Source: Phycisphaerae bacterium (GTDB lineage: Bacteria > Planctomycetota > Phycisphaerae > SM23-33). From it: a DNA stretch of 49,322 bases. Made by a program: the position numbers and the translations under genes. The notes beneath the pieces were generated by a model that was not told the DNA's origin, did no database searches, and worked only from the letters and a program-made list of their open reading frames with translations. Shown here piece by piece: positions 1-8,900 of the stretch. Location of the stretch: positions 1 to 49,322 of the forward strand of contig JAFGJE010000166.1 of NCBI GenBank assembly GCA_016929245.1. The letters are read 5' to 3'. Every line of letters begins with the position of its first letter. The stretch's first letter is position 1.

Positions 1-458
1 GGGGGTGTGGTGTCGTTGGCCGGTGCCTGTTGAGGCTGACTGGCGGTGGTGGACTTGGCCTCGCTTTTTGACGAATAGCCCTTGACCACGTTGTCGATTT
101 CGAAGGAGTCCTCCCGGCGTTTGCACTTAACGGAGATCACCAGCGGAAGATTGTGCAGTTCAACCGAATCCCGCGGCTGCAGCACGCCGACCGCACGGCA
201 GATGGCCGAAAGGTTGCCTCTCGCCATTTTCTGTGCGATATCTTTCGGATGATTGAGACACAAGCGATCCCGGACTTTCCGGCCTTTGAATTCGCCTTCC
301 AGAACCGTGAACTCCAGCTCCAGGTAGTTGCCGGAACCGGATTTGATTGCCTTCATCTCGCTGGCGGTAATAGCGGCCAGATATTTGCCCGCTGGGATTG
401 GGTCGAGTTCCTTCGTCGGTTCGACTTCGTTCGCGTTAAATCCATTCAAGTTTGCCAT
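1..458 (-). CDS. DUF669-family phage protein (partial, C-terminus beyond window)
   Basis: The reading frame runs from an ATG preceded by an AGGAA ribosome site to the window edge, so the C-terminus is missing. The visible 152 residues start MANLNGFNANEVEPTKEL and contain the pattern PAGKYLAAITASEMK, then GSGNYLELEFTVLEGEFKGRK, followed by a Q/T/P-rich tail. This matches my recollection of DUF669, a small phage family usually placed in replication/recombination modules beside a Sak4-like ATPase and thought to act like a single-strand DNA-binding protein. The neighbours (zinc-ribbon protein, RecA-like ATPase, recombinase, all on the same strand) fit that setting. Family assignment is by pattern; the ssDNA role is inference. 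The gene starts 35 bases after the stop of the zinc-ribbon gene, so it is probably in the same transcript. Confidence 0.72.
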   Translation of the reverse strand, partial: MANLNGFNANEVEPTKELDPIPAGKYLAAITASEMKAIKSGSGNYLELEFTVLEGEFKGRKVRDRLCLNHPKDIAQKMARGNLSAICRAVGVLQPRDSVELHNLPLVISVKCKRREDSFEIDNVVKGYSSKSEAKSTTASQPQQAPANDTTP

Positions 459-493
459 GTTTCATATTCCTTTCTGTTTTTGGTTTGTGTGGT

Positions 494-736
494 TCAATAT
501 GTGCCCTCAAGCTGTCTGATGGCGTTGGCCTGCAGGCCGCTGCATTCATCCGCAGGGGGCTCGTATCCGCCGGGGCGCTCATGTCCGTCGCAGTTGGAAC
601 AGGGAAGGAACAAACCCAACCGAAACGTCTCACGGGAAACCCGCATCGGCTCTCCGCAGGTGGGACAATAGGCCCGCACATACTTGCTGCCGGGAATCGG
701 CGATCCGGGTGCGCCCCAGCGATACGAGGGTGTCAC
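494..736 (-). CDS. small zinc-ribbon protein of the integrated element
   Basis: An 80-residue protein with two cysteine pairs, CPTCGEPMRV near residues 24-33 and CSNCDGH near 46-52, spaced as in a four-cysteine zinc ribbon. I chose the GTG start because it sits just after a strong GGAGGAG ribosome site and overlaps the stop of the upstream ATPase gene by four bases (GTGA), a typical sign of translational coupling. A longer frame without the GTG start would run into the ATPase gene. Such small zinc-ribbon proteins are common in phage replication modules, as nucleic-acid or protein binders. No specific function can be named, and no family is recognised. Confidence 0.6.
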   Translation of the reverse strand: MTPSYRWGAPGSPIPGSKYVRAYCPTCGEPMRVSRETFRLGLFLPCSNCDGHERPGGYEPPADECSGLQANAIRQLEGTY

Positions 737-1464
737 GATTGCTCCTCCCGTGGCGGGAGGATCGCCGAGATCAGCGTGTTCCAATCCAACGGAAGTTCCG
801 CTGGCAGCGAGTAGCGGTTCTTGGCCAGCACGACGTTGGAACCCTCGGTCTTGAGGATGCGGTTCTCACCGTCGCGGCAGGCAAAGAGGACGCCGTCGGC
901 CCATTCGATAAACGGCGGCGCGATCCATTGGGGCAGGTCCGGCCCGGCCAGGCGAACGTCGAATCCCTCCGGCGTAGTGATTTTCGTATTGGCGGCGTGG
1001 GCCAGGAGGATGATTGCCACGCCCCGATCCGCAATCGCGTTGAGCATCGGCAGCAGGTCGCGGTAGACGATGTTCTGTACGATCTCGCGGGCCTTGTAAT
1101 ATCCGCCGTGAGAGGAACCGATTGTGTTGGTGATTTCCTTGGGGGATTTGCCGTCCAGATCGATCACCACGTACTCGGTGATCCGCTGGATCATCCAGTC
1201 GATGGTGTCAACGGCCAGGGCGTCGGGAGCCTGCTGTTTGTCCAGGCACGCCAGTTCCTGCAACCATCGGCGCATTTCCTGCCAGGTTTGCAGATACGGC
1301 GTGCGGGTTAAACCCGATACCGCGCCGGCTCCGTTCTCGCAGTCCAGCAGAACCGCCCCGGCGGAGGCGGCGAATGTGGTTTTTCCGATTCCCGGTTGGC
1401 CGTAGACAATTAGCTTCGGTGGCGCGGGTGTGATACTCTTGATCAGTGAATTCAACAAACTCAT
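733..1464 (-). CDS. phage-type RecA-like ATPase (AAA_24 / Sak4-like)
   Basis: A 243-residue P-loop ATPase. The Walker A motif GQPGIGKTT lies at residues 22-30 and a Walker B-like strand, DALAVDTIDWM, near residues 80-90. The layout fits AAA_24 proteins, the Sak4-like RecA relatives of phages that promote single-strand annealing or strand exchange. I chose the ATG encoding MSLLNSLIK because an AGGAGA site precedes it; an in-frame start 12 codons upstream lacks one. It overlaps the zinc-ribbon gene downstream by four bases and lies beside DUF669, a common pairing in phage recombination modules. Domain call is from motifs; the role in element replication or recombination is inferred from family and context. 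Confidence 0.75.
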   Translation of the reverse strand: MSLLNSLIKSITPAPPKLIVYGQPGIGKTTFAASAGAVLLDCENGAGAVSGLTRTPYLQTWQEMRRWLQELACLDKQQAPDALAVDTIDWMIQRITEYVVIDLDGKSPKEITNTIGSSHGGYYKAREIVQNIVYRDLLPMLNAIADRGVAIILLAHAANTKITTPEGFDVRLAGPDLPQWIAPPFIEWADGVLFACRDGENRILKTEGSNVVLAKNRYSLPAELPLDWNTLISAILPPREEQS

Positions 1465-1496
1465 ATTCAATCTCCTATGCTTGGGGTGATTTGTGC

Positions 1497-1835
1497 TCAT
1501 ATCCCAGCCTTTTGGAGGCGGTGCTCGGCGCGTTCGATGCTCTTGGTACGACGCGTGGGAATTTTGCGACGGGATCTGGGGATTGGTGGAACAGATGATG
1601 GGCTATCCAGTGGAGTGTCGACAGCTGCTAGGGAGACGAAGAAGCGGTCGAGGGCTTCGCGGGATGTTGCGATATTGCGGCCGACGCGGACGTAATCGAG
1701 TTTCACGCCACGCAAGCCTTTGCGGCACCACCGCCAGAGAGTGGAAATCGCCGGTCGCTTGTTATTGATCGGCGGGAGGACTTTTGTCGCTTCCGCGAGG
1801 CTCAGCAGCGTTTCGCTTCTTGTATCAATTGCCAT
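1497..1835 (-). CDS. DUF1580-family helix-turn-helix protein, excisionase-like
   Basis: A 112-residue basic protein starting MAIDTRSETLLSLAEATKVL with an AGGAG ribosome site. The stretch around residues 10-65, with KRPAISTLWRWCRKGLRGV and then VRVGRNIATSREALDRFF, has the shape of an excisionase-type winged helix: a helix-turn-helix, then a target strand and a helix. It matches DUF1580, a family I associate mainly with planctomycetes. The C-terminal 40 residues are Pro/Arg-rich and probably unstructured. It sits between the recombinase and the replication module, where an Xis or element repressor is expected, so a directionality-factor role is plausible but not shown. The gene ends 33 bases upstream of the ATPase start. 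Confidence 0.7.
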   Translation of the reverse strand: MAIDTRSETLLSLAEATKVLPPINNKRPAISTLWRWCRKGLRGVKLDYVRVGRNIATSREALDRFFVSLAAVDTPLDSPSSVPPIPRSRRKIPTRRTKSIERAEHRLQKAGI

Positions 1836-1977
1836 TCTGATCGCTCCTCTTTGTAAAAAACAATGCGAGCGATCATCTCATCCCATAGCATTTGTTGTGG
1901 ACGTTTATGGCCTGAACAACGGGCGCATAGAGGATGTGCAATATCCGAGGAAGGTTTGGTTAGTGTAGGTAAGGAAT

Positions 1978-2025
1978 GATTAAAGGGATTAAGGTTCGAT
2001 TAGCGGTCGCAAGAACTGATTAAGG
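1978..2025. repeat. four phased GATTA-type direct repeats upstream of the DUF1580 gene
   Basis: Within the 248-base gap between the DUF1580 and recombinase genes, GATTAAAGG (1978), GATTAAGG (1987), GATTAGCGG (1998) and GATTAAGG (2018) recur in one orientation at intervals of 9, 11 and 20 bases. That places them roughly on one face of the helix. Excisionase and recombinase arm sites are often short phased repeats like this, but no protein is shown to bind here. The rest of the gap shows no gene. Confidence 0.45.
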
Positions 2026-2083
2026 TGCGTGTCTTGGCGCATTGTATCAATTATTCGGGAATGATGATCTGTTGCTCTATTCA

Positions 2084-3367
2084 CTATCCCACTTTCATTA
2101 TCGCATCAACGGCCTTTTGTCGGTCTTCTTCAGCATAGAGTGTTGTGACGGCGGGGGAACGGTGGCCGAGAATGATTCGTGCGGTTTCCAGGCCGAATTC
2201 TTTTCGTAGTTCTGTGGCGGCGTTGTGGCGGAGCTGGTGGGGGTGCCAGTGATGTTTTTTATGCCATTCCCGTAATGCCTGCCGGTCGGCGGCGGTCAGC
2301 CGGCCCTCGTATTCCTTCACCAATTCCCCCTTCCGGCGGGCCAGCGCGGCTGGCGGTGGGAAGGCCTGCTTCAGCGCGCAGCGGATCGCACGGGCGTAGC
2401 TGTGCGGGGTGTAGTGGTCGCCTGGCTGGCGTTGCGGTTTGGTATGCCGGTTTGTGCCGGGACGATTCCCGCAGGACATCGGCGTGGTTCGTGCGGCGCT
2501 CAGGATGGCGCGGCGTTCAGCGTCTGCTTCGGAGGGGTTGAAGCAGTAGTCCTCCGGCGCACGGAGCAGGAAGGGTGAAAGAATCCGCCGGGCTCGCGGG
2601 CCGATGTAGATCGTGCGGCTGTGGCCATGGTGGGCGGTCTTGTGGTCGGCAGGGGTGTACAGCCAGGTCTCGCCGGTTCGGTCGACGTCACAGGGACGGA
2701 GGATGACGAGTTCACCGCCGCGGGCGGCAGTGAGGATTTGCAGCTGGATGAGGGCCCAGACCTGCCGGCTGACGTACGGTTTGACGGCGTTGACATATTC
2801 TATGGGCACGGGTTTGACGGATTTGGATTCCTTTGCTCTGGTTCTCCCGCGACGCAAACCTGCGACGGCCTGCAGGGCATGGTAGGCTTCGCCGCCGATG
2901 AGTTCATTCTCGACGGCCCAGCGGAAGATCCGCTTGACGCGCGTCGTCTGCTGGTTGACGTGGCGGCGGCACCAGCCTTTCTCGACCATCCTCTCGCGGC
3001 AGGCCTTTAGCGCCAGCGGCCCGAATTCGGCGGCCGGCGTGCGGGCGTACAGGTGGCGGACGATTCGCGAGGCGGTTTTGAGATGCGAGAATTCGACGGT
3101 CGTCTGGCCATCGGGGCGGGTGTAGTATTCGCGGGCGTGGTCCATGTAGGCCGCGAGCAACTCGACGACGGTGAGTGTTTCGCCGGGCGCGACGGTGAGT
3201 TGCTTACCCGCGAGCCATTCGGCGATCAGGCGGTGGTAGGCTTCGGTGGTTTCGGGATCGTCGTAACGGCCGAAGTAGACGAAACGGCCTTCGAGCTGGA
3301 CGTAGCCCTGGTTGGAGGCTTTGTGGTGGCGAAGTTTGGGGACGCGTTTGGAGTTGGATGCGGTCAC
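2084..3367 (-). CDS. tyrosine recombinase / integrase of the integrated element
   Basis: A 427-residue site-specific recombinase. Catalytic residues of the phage integrase family are visible in order: Arg216 (TAARGGEL), probable Lys243, His377 and Arg380 (HQLRH), His402 (ILGHRSP) and the nucleophile Tyr411 (TTLYAEED). Residues 60-165 form the SAM-like core-binding domain, and the N-terminal 50 residues resemble an arm-binding region. A spacer of about 80 residues between the Lys and HxxR motifs is longer than usual. The start is a GTG seven bases after AGGAGA. The gene begins 119 bases from the 3' end of tRNA-Thr and reads away from it, the standard arrangement for an element integrated at a tRNA. 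A perfect palindrome lies just upstream of the start. Confidence 0.92.
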   Translation of the reverse strand: MTASNSKRVPKLRHHKASNQGYVQLEGRFVYFGRYDDPETTEAYHRLIAEWLAGKQLTVAPGETLTVVELLAAYMDHAREYYTRPDGQTTVEFSHLKTASRIVRHLYARTPAAEFGPLALKACRERMVEKGWCRRHVNQQTTRVKRIFRWAVENELIGGEAYHALQAVAGLRRGRTRAKESKSVKPVPIEYVNAVKPYVSRQVWALIQLQILTAARGGELVILRPCDVDRTGETWLYTPADHKTAHHGHSRTIYIGPRARRILSPFLLRAPEDYCFNPSEADAERRAILSAARTTPMSCGNRPGTNRHTKPQRQPGDHYTPHSYARAIRCALKQAFPPPAALARRKGELVKEYEGRLTAADRQALREWHKKHHWHPHQLRHNAATELRKEFGLETARIILGHRSPAVTTLYAEEDRQKAVDAIMKVG

Positions 3368-3386
3368 GGCTGGTTCTCCTGTTTTG

Positions 3387-3412
3387 GGAAACGAGTAGTA
3401 CTACTCGTTTCC
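3387..3412. promoter_or_regulatory. perfect 26-bp palindrome upstream of the integrase gene
   Basis: The half-site GGAAACGAGTAGT is followed directly by its exact reverse complement. The centre lies about 32 bases upstream of the integrase GTG, between it and the tRNA. It could be an operator for autoregulation, or a recombinase/Xis site next to the attachment core. No protein is assigned. Confidence 0.6.
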
Positions 3413-3486
3413 GGCCAAGGTTTCCGGCCGCTCCGCACCACGTGCGGGTCTTCGCAAGTCTCGAAGTCAGCGTGGTTTATTCAAAT

Positions 3487-3558
3487 AGCCGGCGGAGGGA
3501 ATCGAACCCACAACCCCAGCTTTACAAAAGCTGTGCTCTACCGTTGAGCTACGCCGGC
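3487..3558 (-). tRNA. tRNA-Thr (anticodon TGT)
   Basis: Read on the minus strand the sequence folds as a cloverleaf. The acceptor stem GCCGGCG pairs with CGCCGGC, the D arm is GCTC...GAGC, the anticodon stem CAGCT/AGCTG holds the loop TTTGTAA with anticodon TGT, and the T arm contains GGTTCGATTCC. CCA is not encoded. Its 3' end faces the integrase gene 119 bases away, so the 3' part of this tRNA is the likely attachment site of the element to its left. The partner copy would lie beyond the window start. Confidence 0.93.
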
Positions 3559-3660
3559 GATGGTCTCGCGAGGCTATTTATCCTAAGAAATCCGCTCCGG
3601 TAAGGGAAGTCCTTTTCCCGATTCAGGGAACCGTCAAGATGGTCCTCGAATTCGGGAGTT

Positions 3661-3679
3661 GGCGGGACGGAGCCCCGCC
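3661..3679 (-). terminator. GC-rich hairpin after the exopolysaccharide cluster
   Basis: GGCGGGAC and GCCCCGCC pair around a three-base loop, 36 bases past the stop of the last gene of the minus-strand cluster. No T tract follows in that direction, so intrinsic termination is uncertain. Confidence 0.3.
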
Positions 3680-3714
3680 GGCCGGAATTATATAACAATC
3701 GGGAACCGAACCGC

Positions 3715-5976
3715 CTATTCGTCTTCGGCGTCTTTCGCGTCGGCGGCGGTGACTTCGGCGGCTACCTCCGCGGCGGCGAGTTGGGGTTGTTCGCGGTACT
3801 CGTAGAACGTTTCGTAGTTCTTCCGCAGGTATCCACCGGCAGTGACGCGCACGCCGTTCAAGATCACGCCGAAGATCGGCGTTCCCAGGCGCGTGATCAT
3901 ATCCCGCGCCCGCTGGACGATGCCGTAGGTGTTGACGCCCGCGCGCACGACGAGGATCGCGGCCTCCACCATCGTGCTGAGGGTCACCGCGTCGGAGACC
4001 ACCAGGCAGGGGCTGGAGTCGAAGAACACCTGGTCGTAGTGCTTGTAGAATTCCTCGATCTGGATTCGCATCTGGTTCGATCCGAGCAGATCGGCGGGAT
4101 TGGGCGGTTGCGGCCCGGAGGCCATCACGTCAAAACCCGGTTCGACTTCATGCACCAGATCCCGCCAGTCGGCCTGTCCGACCAGCGCGGTCGAAAGGCC
4201 TCCTTCGGGACAGTCCGGGAAGAGGTTTCGGATCATCGGCTGGCGAAAGTTGGCGTCCACCACGAGCACTTTCTTTCCGCCGCTGGCGATGGCGTGGGCG
4301 AGGTTCAGCGCGATCGTCGTGCGTCCGTCTTCGGGCATGGCGCTGGAGATGATGATGCTCCGCCGCTGCTCGGGGGTTCCGCTGAACATCAGGGTGGTGC
4401 GGGTTTGCCGGAAGGCTTCGGAGATGATGGCCTTCGGATTCGTGAGGAACGCCAGGCGCATGTCGTCGATTTCCTCCTCGACGTCGTCCAGGTGCGGGAT
4501 CATGCCCAGCAAGGGCAGGTCCACCCGCCGGGAGACGTCCGACGGCGCCTTGATGGAGGTATCCAGGAATTCCAGCAGAAACGCCAGACCCACACCGAGA
4601 ACCAGTCCCAGCATCACACCGGCGGGAACCATAATGAGAAATTTGGGGCTGGAAGGTTCCAGCGGTTTGACGGCAGGCTGTGCGATCACAAGAGGTTTCT
4701 CTCCCTGCAAGAGCATGCGGAGATCCATCTCGAGCCTATTCAATTCGGCCATGCTCTTTTCCGCGGCATCTTTCTTTTCCTTGGCTTTCTCGATATCTGT
4801 TTCTTTGTCCTCGATCGTCTTGATCATCTCGTCCAGATCATCGATATCGTTTCGCAGCGCGATAATCGCATCCTGCTTTTGGCCGTACTCATTCTCCCGA
4901 AACGATTTCAGTTGTTGGATGCTTCGTAGCGTTATTTCCTGTTCCTTTTGGTCCAGCATCTTCTGGGCGGTGTTTAAGGCCGCCTGGAGATTCACCACCG
5001 TTTTATGGCTCGGGCCGAAACGTTCTTCCTTGGCCGCCAGCTCCACTTTGAGATTCAACACCCGATACCGAAGCTGCTGCATATCCGGATCGGTAGTGAG
5101 CATTTGCTGCACTTCCGGCTGCTGGGCGAGTTCCTCCTCCGTCAATCCTTTGATATTTTCCAAGGCTTTCGCGATCTGCTTGAATTCTTCCGCAAGCTCG
5201 GAGAGTTTCTTAACAAAGGCTTTTTGCTTTTCCACAAGGGTTGTCTTGGAGGCCATGGCTTCGCCGGTGACGCCTCGTTTCTGCAAGGATTCCATGATCT
5301 CCACATTCTCGCGAATCTCCTCTTCCAGTTTTTTTTGTTCCTCCTTGATGCGATTGATCGCCTGGGTGTGCAGGTCGCCGGTTTCTTTTTGCGTATCCTT
5401 CACGGCGGCTTTCGAGACTTCGTTGACGATTTCCGTGATTTCATCGCGATTCTGTCCGGTCATCGAGACCCGAAGCAATTGGGTTTTGGGCACCATGGAA
5501 ATGGAGATTTCCTCCCCCAGTTCGAATACGACGTCGGAACCTTCCTGATTGACTTCGTTGTACCAGTTCGTGTGAATCAGTTTCGCCGCCGCGTCCCCCA
5601 GCACGGTATCCGAGGAAGCCGCGTTGACGTACGTCATCATCAGGCGGTCCATGGCGTCTTCGGCCAGGAACCGTTGTCCGCCGCCTTGTAATTCCGAACC
5701 TTTCGGCGGATTAACCTTCAGGAACGCGCTGGCGGTGTAGAGGGGCGCATACTTCAACCACAACCAGGTGGAGACGACCGACGCCGCGGTGAAAATCGAC
5801 ACCGAGAGGATAATCATCCACTTGCGGCGACGAAGCATTCGAATAATGTCTTTTCCCGTGATCCCCGCCCCGCCGGGCGTGGACGATCCGGACGGCCGCG
5901 ACGCCGGTGCAATCGGCGCGGATCGGTCGATACGATGGATTTGCGGCGTTTCTCTGCGGGTCGGCACCAAACTCAT
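3715..5976 (-). CDS. Wzc/CapB-like chain-length regulator with degenerate tyrosine-kinase domain
   Basis: A 753-residue inner-membrane protein. It has a Wzz-type N-terminus with a membrane segment near 53-74, a long periplasmic coiled coil (about 180-440), a second membrane segment near 446-470, and a cytoplasmic BY-kinase-like domain from about 510. Proteins of this type control polymer length and couple synthesis to export through a Wza-like channel. The kinase motifs are altered: Walker A is PEDGRTT (551-554) with Arg for the P-loop Lys, Walker A' reads DANFR instead of DxDxR, and Walker B reads FFDSSP. A C-terminal tyrosine cluster (NYETFYEYRE) remains. I chose the ATG after AAGGAG. It starts 16 bases after the TPR gene and is the last gene of the cluster. 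Overall fold is confident; kinase activity is doubtful. Confidence 0.85.
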   Translation of the reverse strand: MSLVPTRRETPQIHRIDRSAPIAPASRPSGSSTPGGAGITGKDIIRMLRRRKWMIILSVSIFTAASVVSTWLWLKYAPLYTASAFLKVNPPKGSELQGGGQRFLAEDAMDRLMMTYVNAASSDTVLGDAAAKLIHTNWYNEVNQEGSDVVFELGEEISISMVPKTQLLRVSMTGQNRDEITEIVNEVSKAAVKDTQKETGDLHTQAINRIKEEQKKLEEEIRENVEIMESLQKRGVTGEAMASKTTLVEKQKAFVKKLSELAEEFKQIAKALENIKGLTEEELAQQPEVQQMLTTDPDMQQLRYRVLNLKVELAAKEERFGPSHKTVVNLQAALNTAQKMLDQKEQEITLRSIQQLKSFRENEYGQKQDAIIALRNDIDDLDEMIKTIEDKETDIEKAKEKKDAAEKSMAELNRLEMDLRMLLQGEKPLVIAQPAVKPLEPSSPKFLIMVPAGVMLGLVLGVGLAFLLEFLDTSIKAPSDVSRRVDLPLLGMIPHLDDVEEEIDDMRLAFLTNPKAIISEAFRQTRTTLMFSGTPEQRRSIIISSAMPEDGRTTIALNLAHAIASGGKKVLVVDANFRQPMIRNLFPDCPEGGLSTALVGQADWRDLVHEVEPGFDVMASGPQPPNPADLLGSNQMRIQIEEFYKHYDQVFFDSSPCLVVSDAVTLSTMVEAAILVVRAGVNTYGIVQRARDMITRLGTPIFGVILNGVRVTAGGYLRKNYETFYEYREQPQLAAAEVAAEVTAADAKDAEDE

Positions 5977-5992
5977 GCGACTTCTCCTTGCC

Positions 5993-8900
5993 TCATTTCT
6001 GCTCCAGATTCGCCATGGCGGCTTCGATCGTCGCCTGCAGCACGGTTCGTTTTTCGGCACGGGCCATTTCCAGAGCCTGACGGTAATATTTCCTCGCCTC
6101 GCCAGTCGACCCGGTTTTCTCCAGCACGTATCCCAGGTGATACTGGCGATCCGCGCTGCCGGCGCCGCTGATCCCCGCGACTTTCTCGATCATTTCACGG
6201 GCTTCCTCAAAACGTTCCAGTTTCGCCAGCGCCCAGGCGTAGGTATCCACCAGGTTCGGATCCCCGGGGGTGACTTTCATCGCCCGCTGGATCAGCTTCA
6301 AACCTTCATCCGGACGGTTCAATTGATCGATGCACGTATAGGCGAGGTTATTCAAGGCTATGATGTTATTGGGATCGTCTTTCAGAATGGCGCGATACTG
6401 CTCTTCGGTTTTTTTGTACTTCCCTTCGTCCCCGTACAACTGCGCCAAACGAAGATGCAACCGAATCGTTTCGGCTGGAAACTCGCATTGTTTCAGCGCT
6501 TCCTGGAAATACTGTTCCGCCTGAGGGTACTTCTTGTCCTGATAACAGGCGTCTCCGACGGCGGCGAACAGATTCCAGTCGTTCGGCCTGGTTTTCACGA
6601 TCTCGGGGGCTTTCGCCGCGACATTCGCCACCCCATACGCCTCGTTCATCAGTTGCACCACAAAACGGACATCCGACGGATTCTTCGCGGAATGCAGCAG
6701 GGAAAGCATCGCCTGAAACGATTTTCCGTCGTCGGGATTCCGCTTCGCCTGGGCGGCGACTTCCACCGCCTGGGCGCCGAAGGACTGGTTGGGATTTTGC
6801 CCGTATTTCCGCGTTTCCCGTTGCAGACGAACGTAATCCCGATTCCGCAACAAGTGCATCCAGTACTGACGAACCACCCCCGGGTGATTGGGAGCGATGG
6901 TCGCGGATTGTTCCAGCCAATGGCGTTGATTGTCCTTGTCTCCCTGTTCCTCGGCCGCCGACGCGAGAATTTCCGCGAAGGTGGGATTGTCGGGGAACAC
7001 ATCCATCGCCTTCCGCGCCAGGGTGTCCAGCGCGCTCCATCGCTTCTGGCGGAAAAGGAGGTTCAGCAGACTTCGATAGGCGGGGAAATACTCGGGATTA
7101 TCCGCCAGGATCGCGTCATAGACGCGTCCCGCCTGTTCGGTGTCGCCCATGGCTTCGTAAATCCGGGCCAGGTCCATTTTCTGCCCGACGTTTTTCGTCA
7201 GATTCGCGCAGGTGCTGACGTCCGCGGCCGCCTGCAGAAGATCCATCCGCGATTGATACACCCGGGAACGGAACAGGTACGCCTCCGGGAGGTCCGGGTT
7301 GATTTTGATCACCTCGTCAAACTGTTCCTTGGCCTTTTCCAGTTGATCCTCCTGCAGGTACGCCAATCCCAAACCCAGCCGCGCCTGGGTGTCTTCGGGA
7401 TTCTCCTGGATCATCTGGCGGTATCCGGTGATGGCTTTTTCATATTGTTCCGCGGCGCCGTACCGGGCGAACAAATCCAGCCGGGCCGCATGAAGTTGTT
7501 GTTCGCGTGTTTTTTGTTCCTCGGGACTCAGACCTTCGGTCTCGAGCGCCGCGGCGCGTCGCTCCACGATCTTTTGCAGCAAGTCGAGGGATTCCTCCCA
7601 TCGATTCTGACTTTCGCTCCGCCGTCCCTGGGCGTGCAGTTTCTGCGCCTGGGCGGCGCGGAAGTTCGACAGCGCCCGCGACGCCAGAACGCCCTTGTCG
7701 CCCTCTTCGGCGACGGCTTTCTCATACATCCGCAGCGCCGCGTCTTCGTCGCCGGGGGCGAGGAAATCGGCGTAGGCGACGCGCGCCAATACCTTTTCCT
7801 CGTCGGTTTCGGCGTTTTGAAGCAACCCGGAGAACATTTCATCCGCCTTGGTGGGTTTGTTCATCCGCCGATACAAATTCGCCAGCGTGGGCGCCACGAG
7901 GATCTTGTTCGTCGTTCCCTGAAAGACATATTCGATCATTTCCTCCGCGCGGTTGATCTGTCCGGTTTTTTCGTAGAGTTCCGCCAGTTCCGCGGCGTTC
8001 CGAAGATTCTTCGGGTCGCGTTTGAGCACCAGTTCCCGCCGGTGGATCACTTCCCGAAAATTCTGGGGATCGGAGGAAAGGATCTGGAAATACATTTCCT
8101 GGATGTCCGGGTCCATCTTACCGGCGGGGAGTTTATAGGCTTCTTCCACCCATCGATCCCGCTCGGACGTTCGTCCTTCCTGCTGGGCCAATTCCGCCAA
8201 ACCTTTAATCGCGGCGAGATTTCGCGGATTGTTTTCATAGCATTCCCGATATTGCTTCAGCGCGTCGGCGGATCGGTCCAGTTTCTTATAGCACTCCGCC
8301 ATCAACAGGCGAGGAATGGGAAGATGAGGGGCGTTTTTGACGACCGTTTCCAGATATCCCAGCGCCTTGTTGAATTGCGCCTCCGCCTGGTCTTTCTTCC
8401 CCGCGACAAGTTCTTCCTGTCCCCGCGCCATCGCCAAACGGGCGCGTTGCTGGTCCCGCTCGACTCCCGATTCCCCTTCCTGGATGCGTTCGATGTATTC
8501 TTCCGCGGCGGTCCAGTCTTTTTTCCCCAGCGCCTCCTGAAAACGAAGACGAACCACAAGGTTGTTGTTGGGGTCGATCTCCTCGGCCTGCTTCAGGAAT
8601 TTCTCCGCGTCTTCCCCCTTGCGATAGCGATACGCGATGTTCCATTTCTGGAGGGCTTTATTCAGTTCGTCGTCCGTCGGCGTCTTGTCGACGAACCCCA
8701 TTTCGATCTCGTATCGTTTGTCCTCCGAGGATTCATTCAGCAGCGCTTCAAAGCGTTTGAGATCCTCGTTGTCCGGTTCCAGCTCCCGGGACTTCTTCAC
8801 CTGTTCCAGCGCCTCGTCCTGCTTCTGATTTTCAACCAACAGCGCCAAGAGGCGCAACAGCACCTGCATGTCATGCGGATCGTGCCGAAGCATGTCTTCC

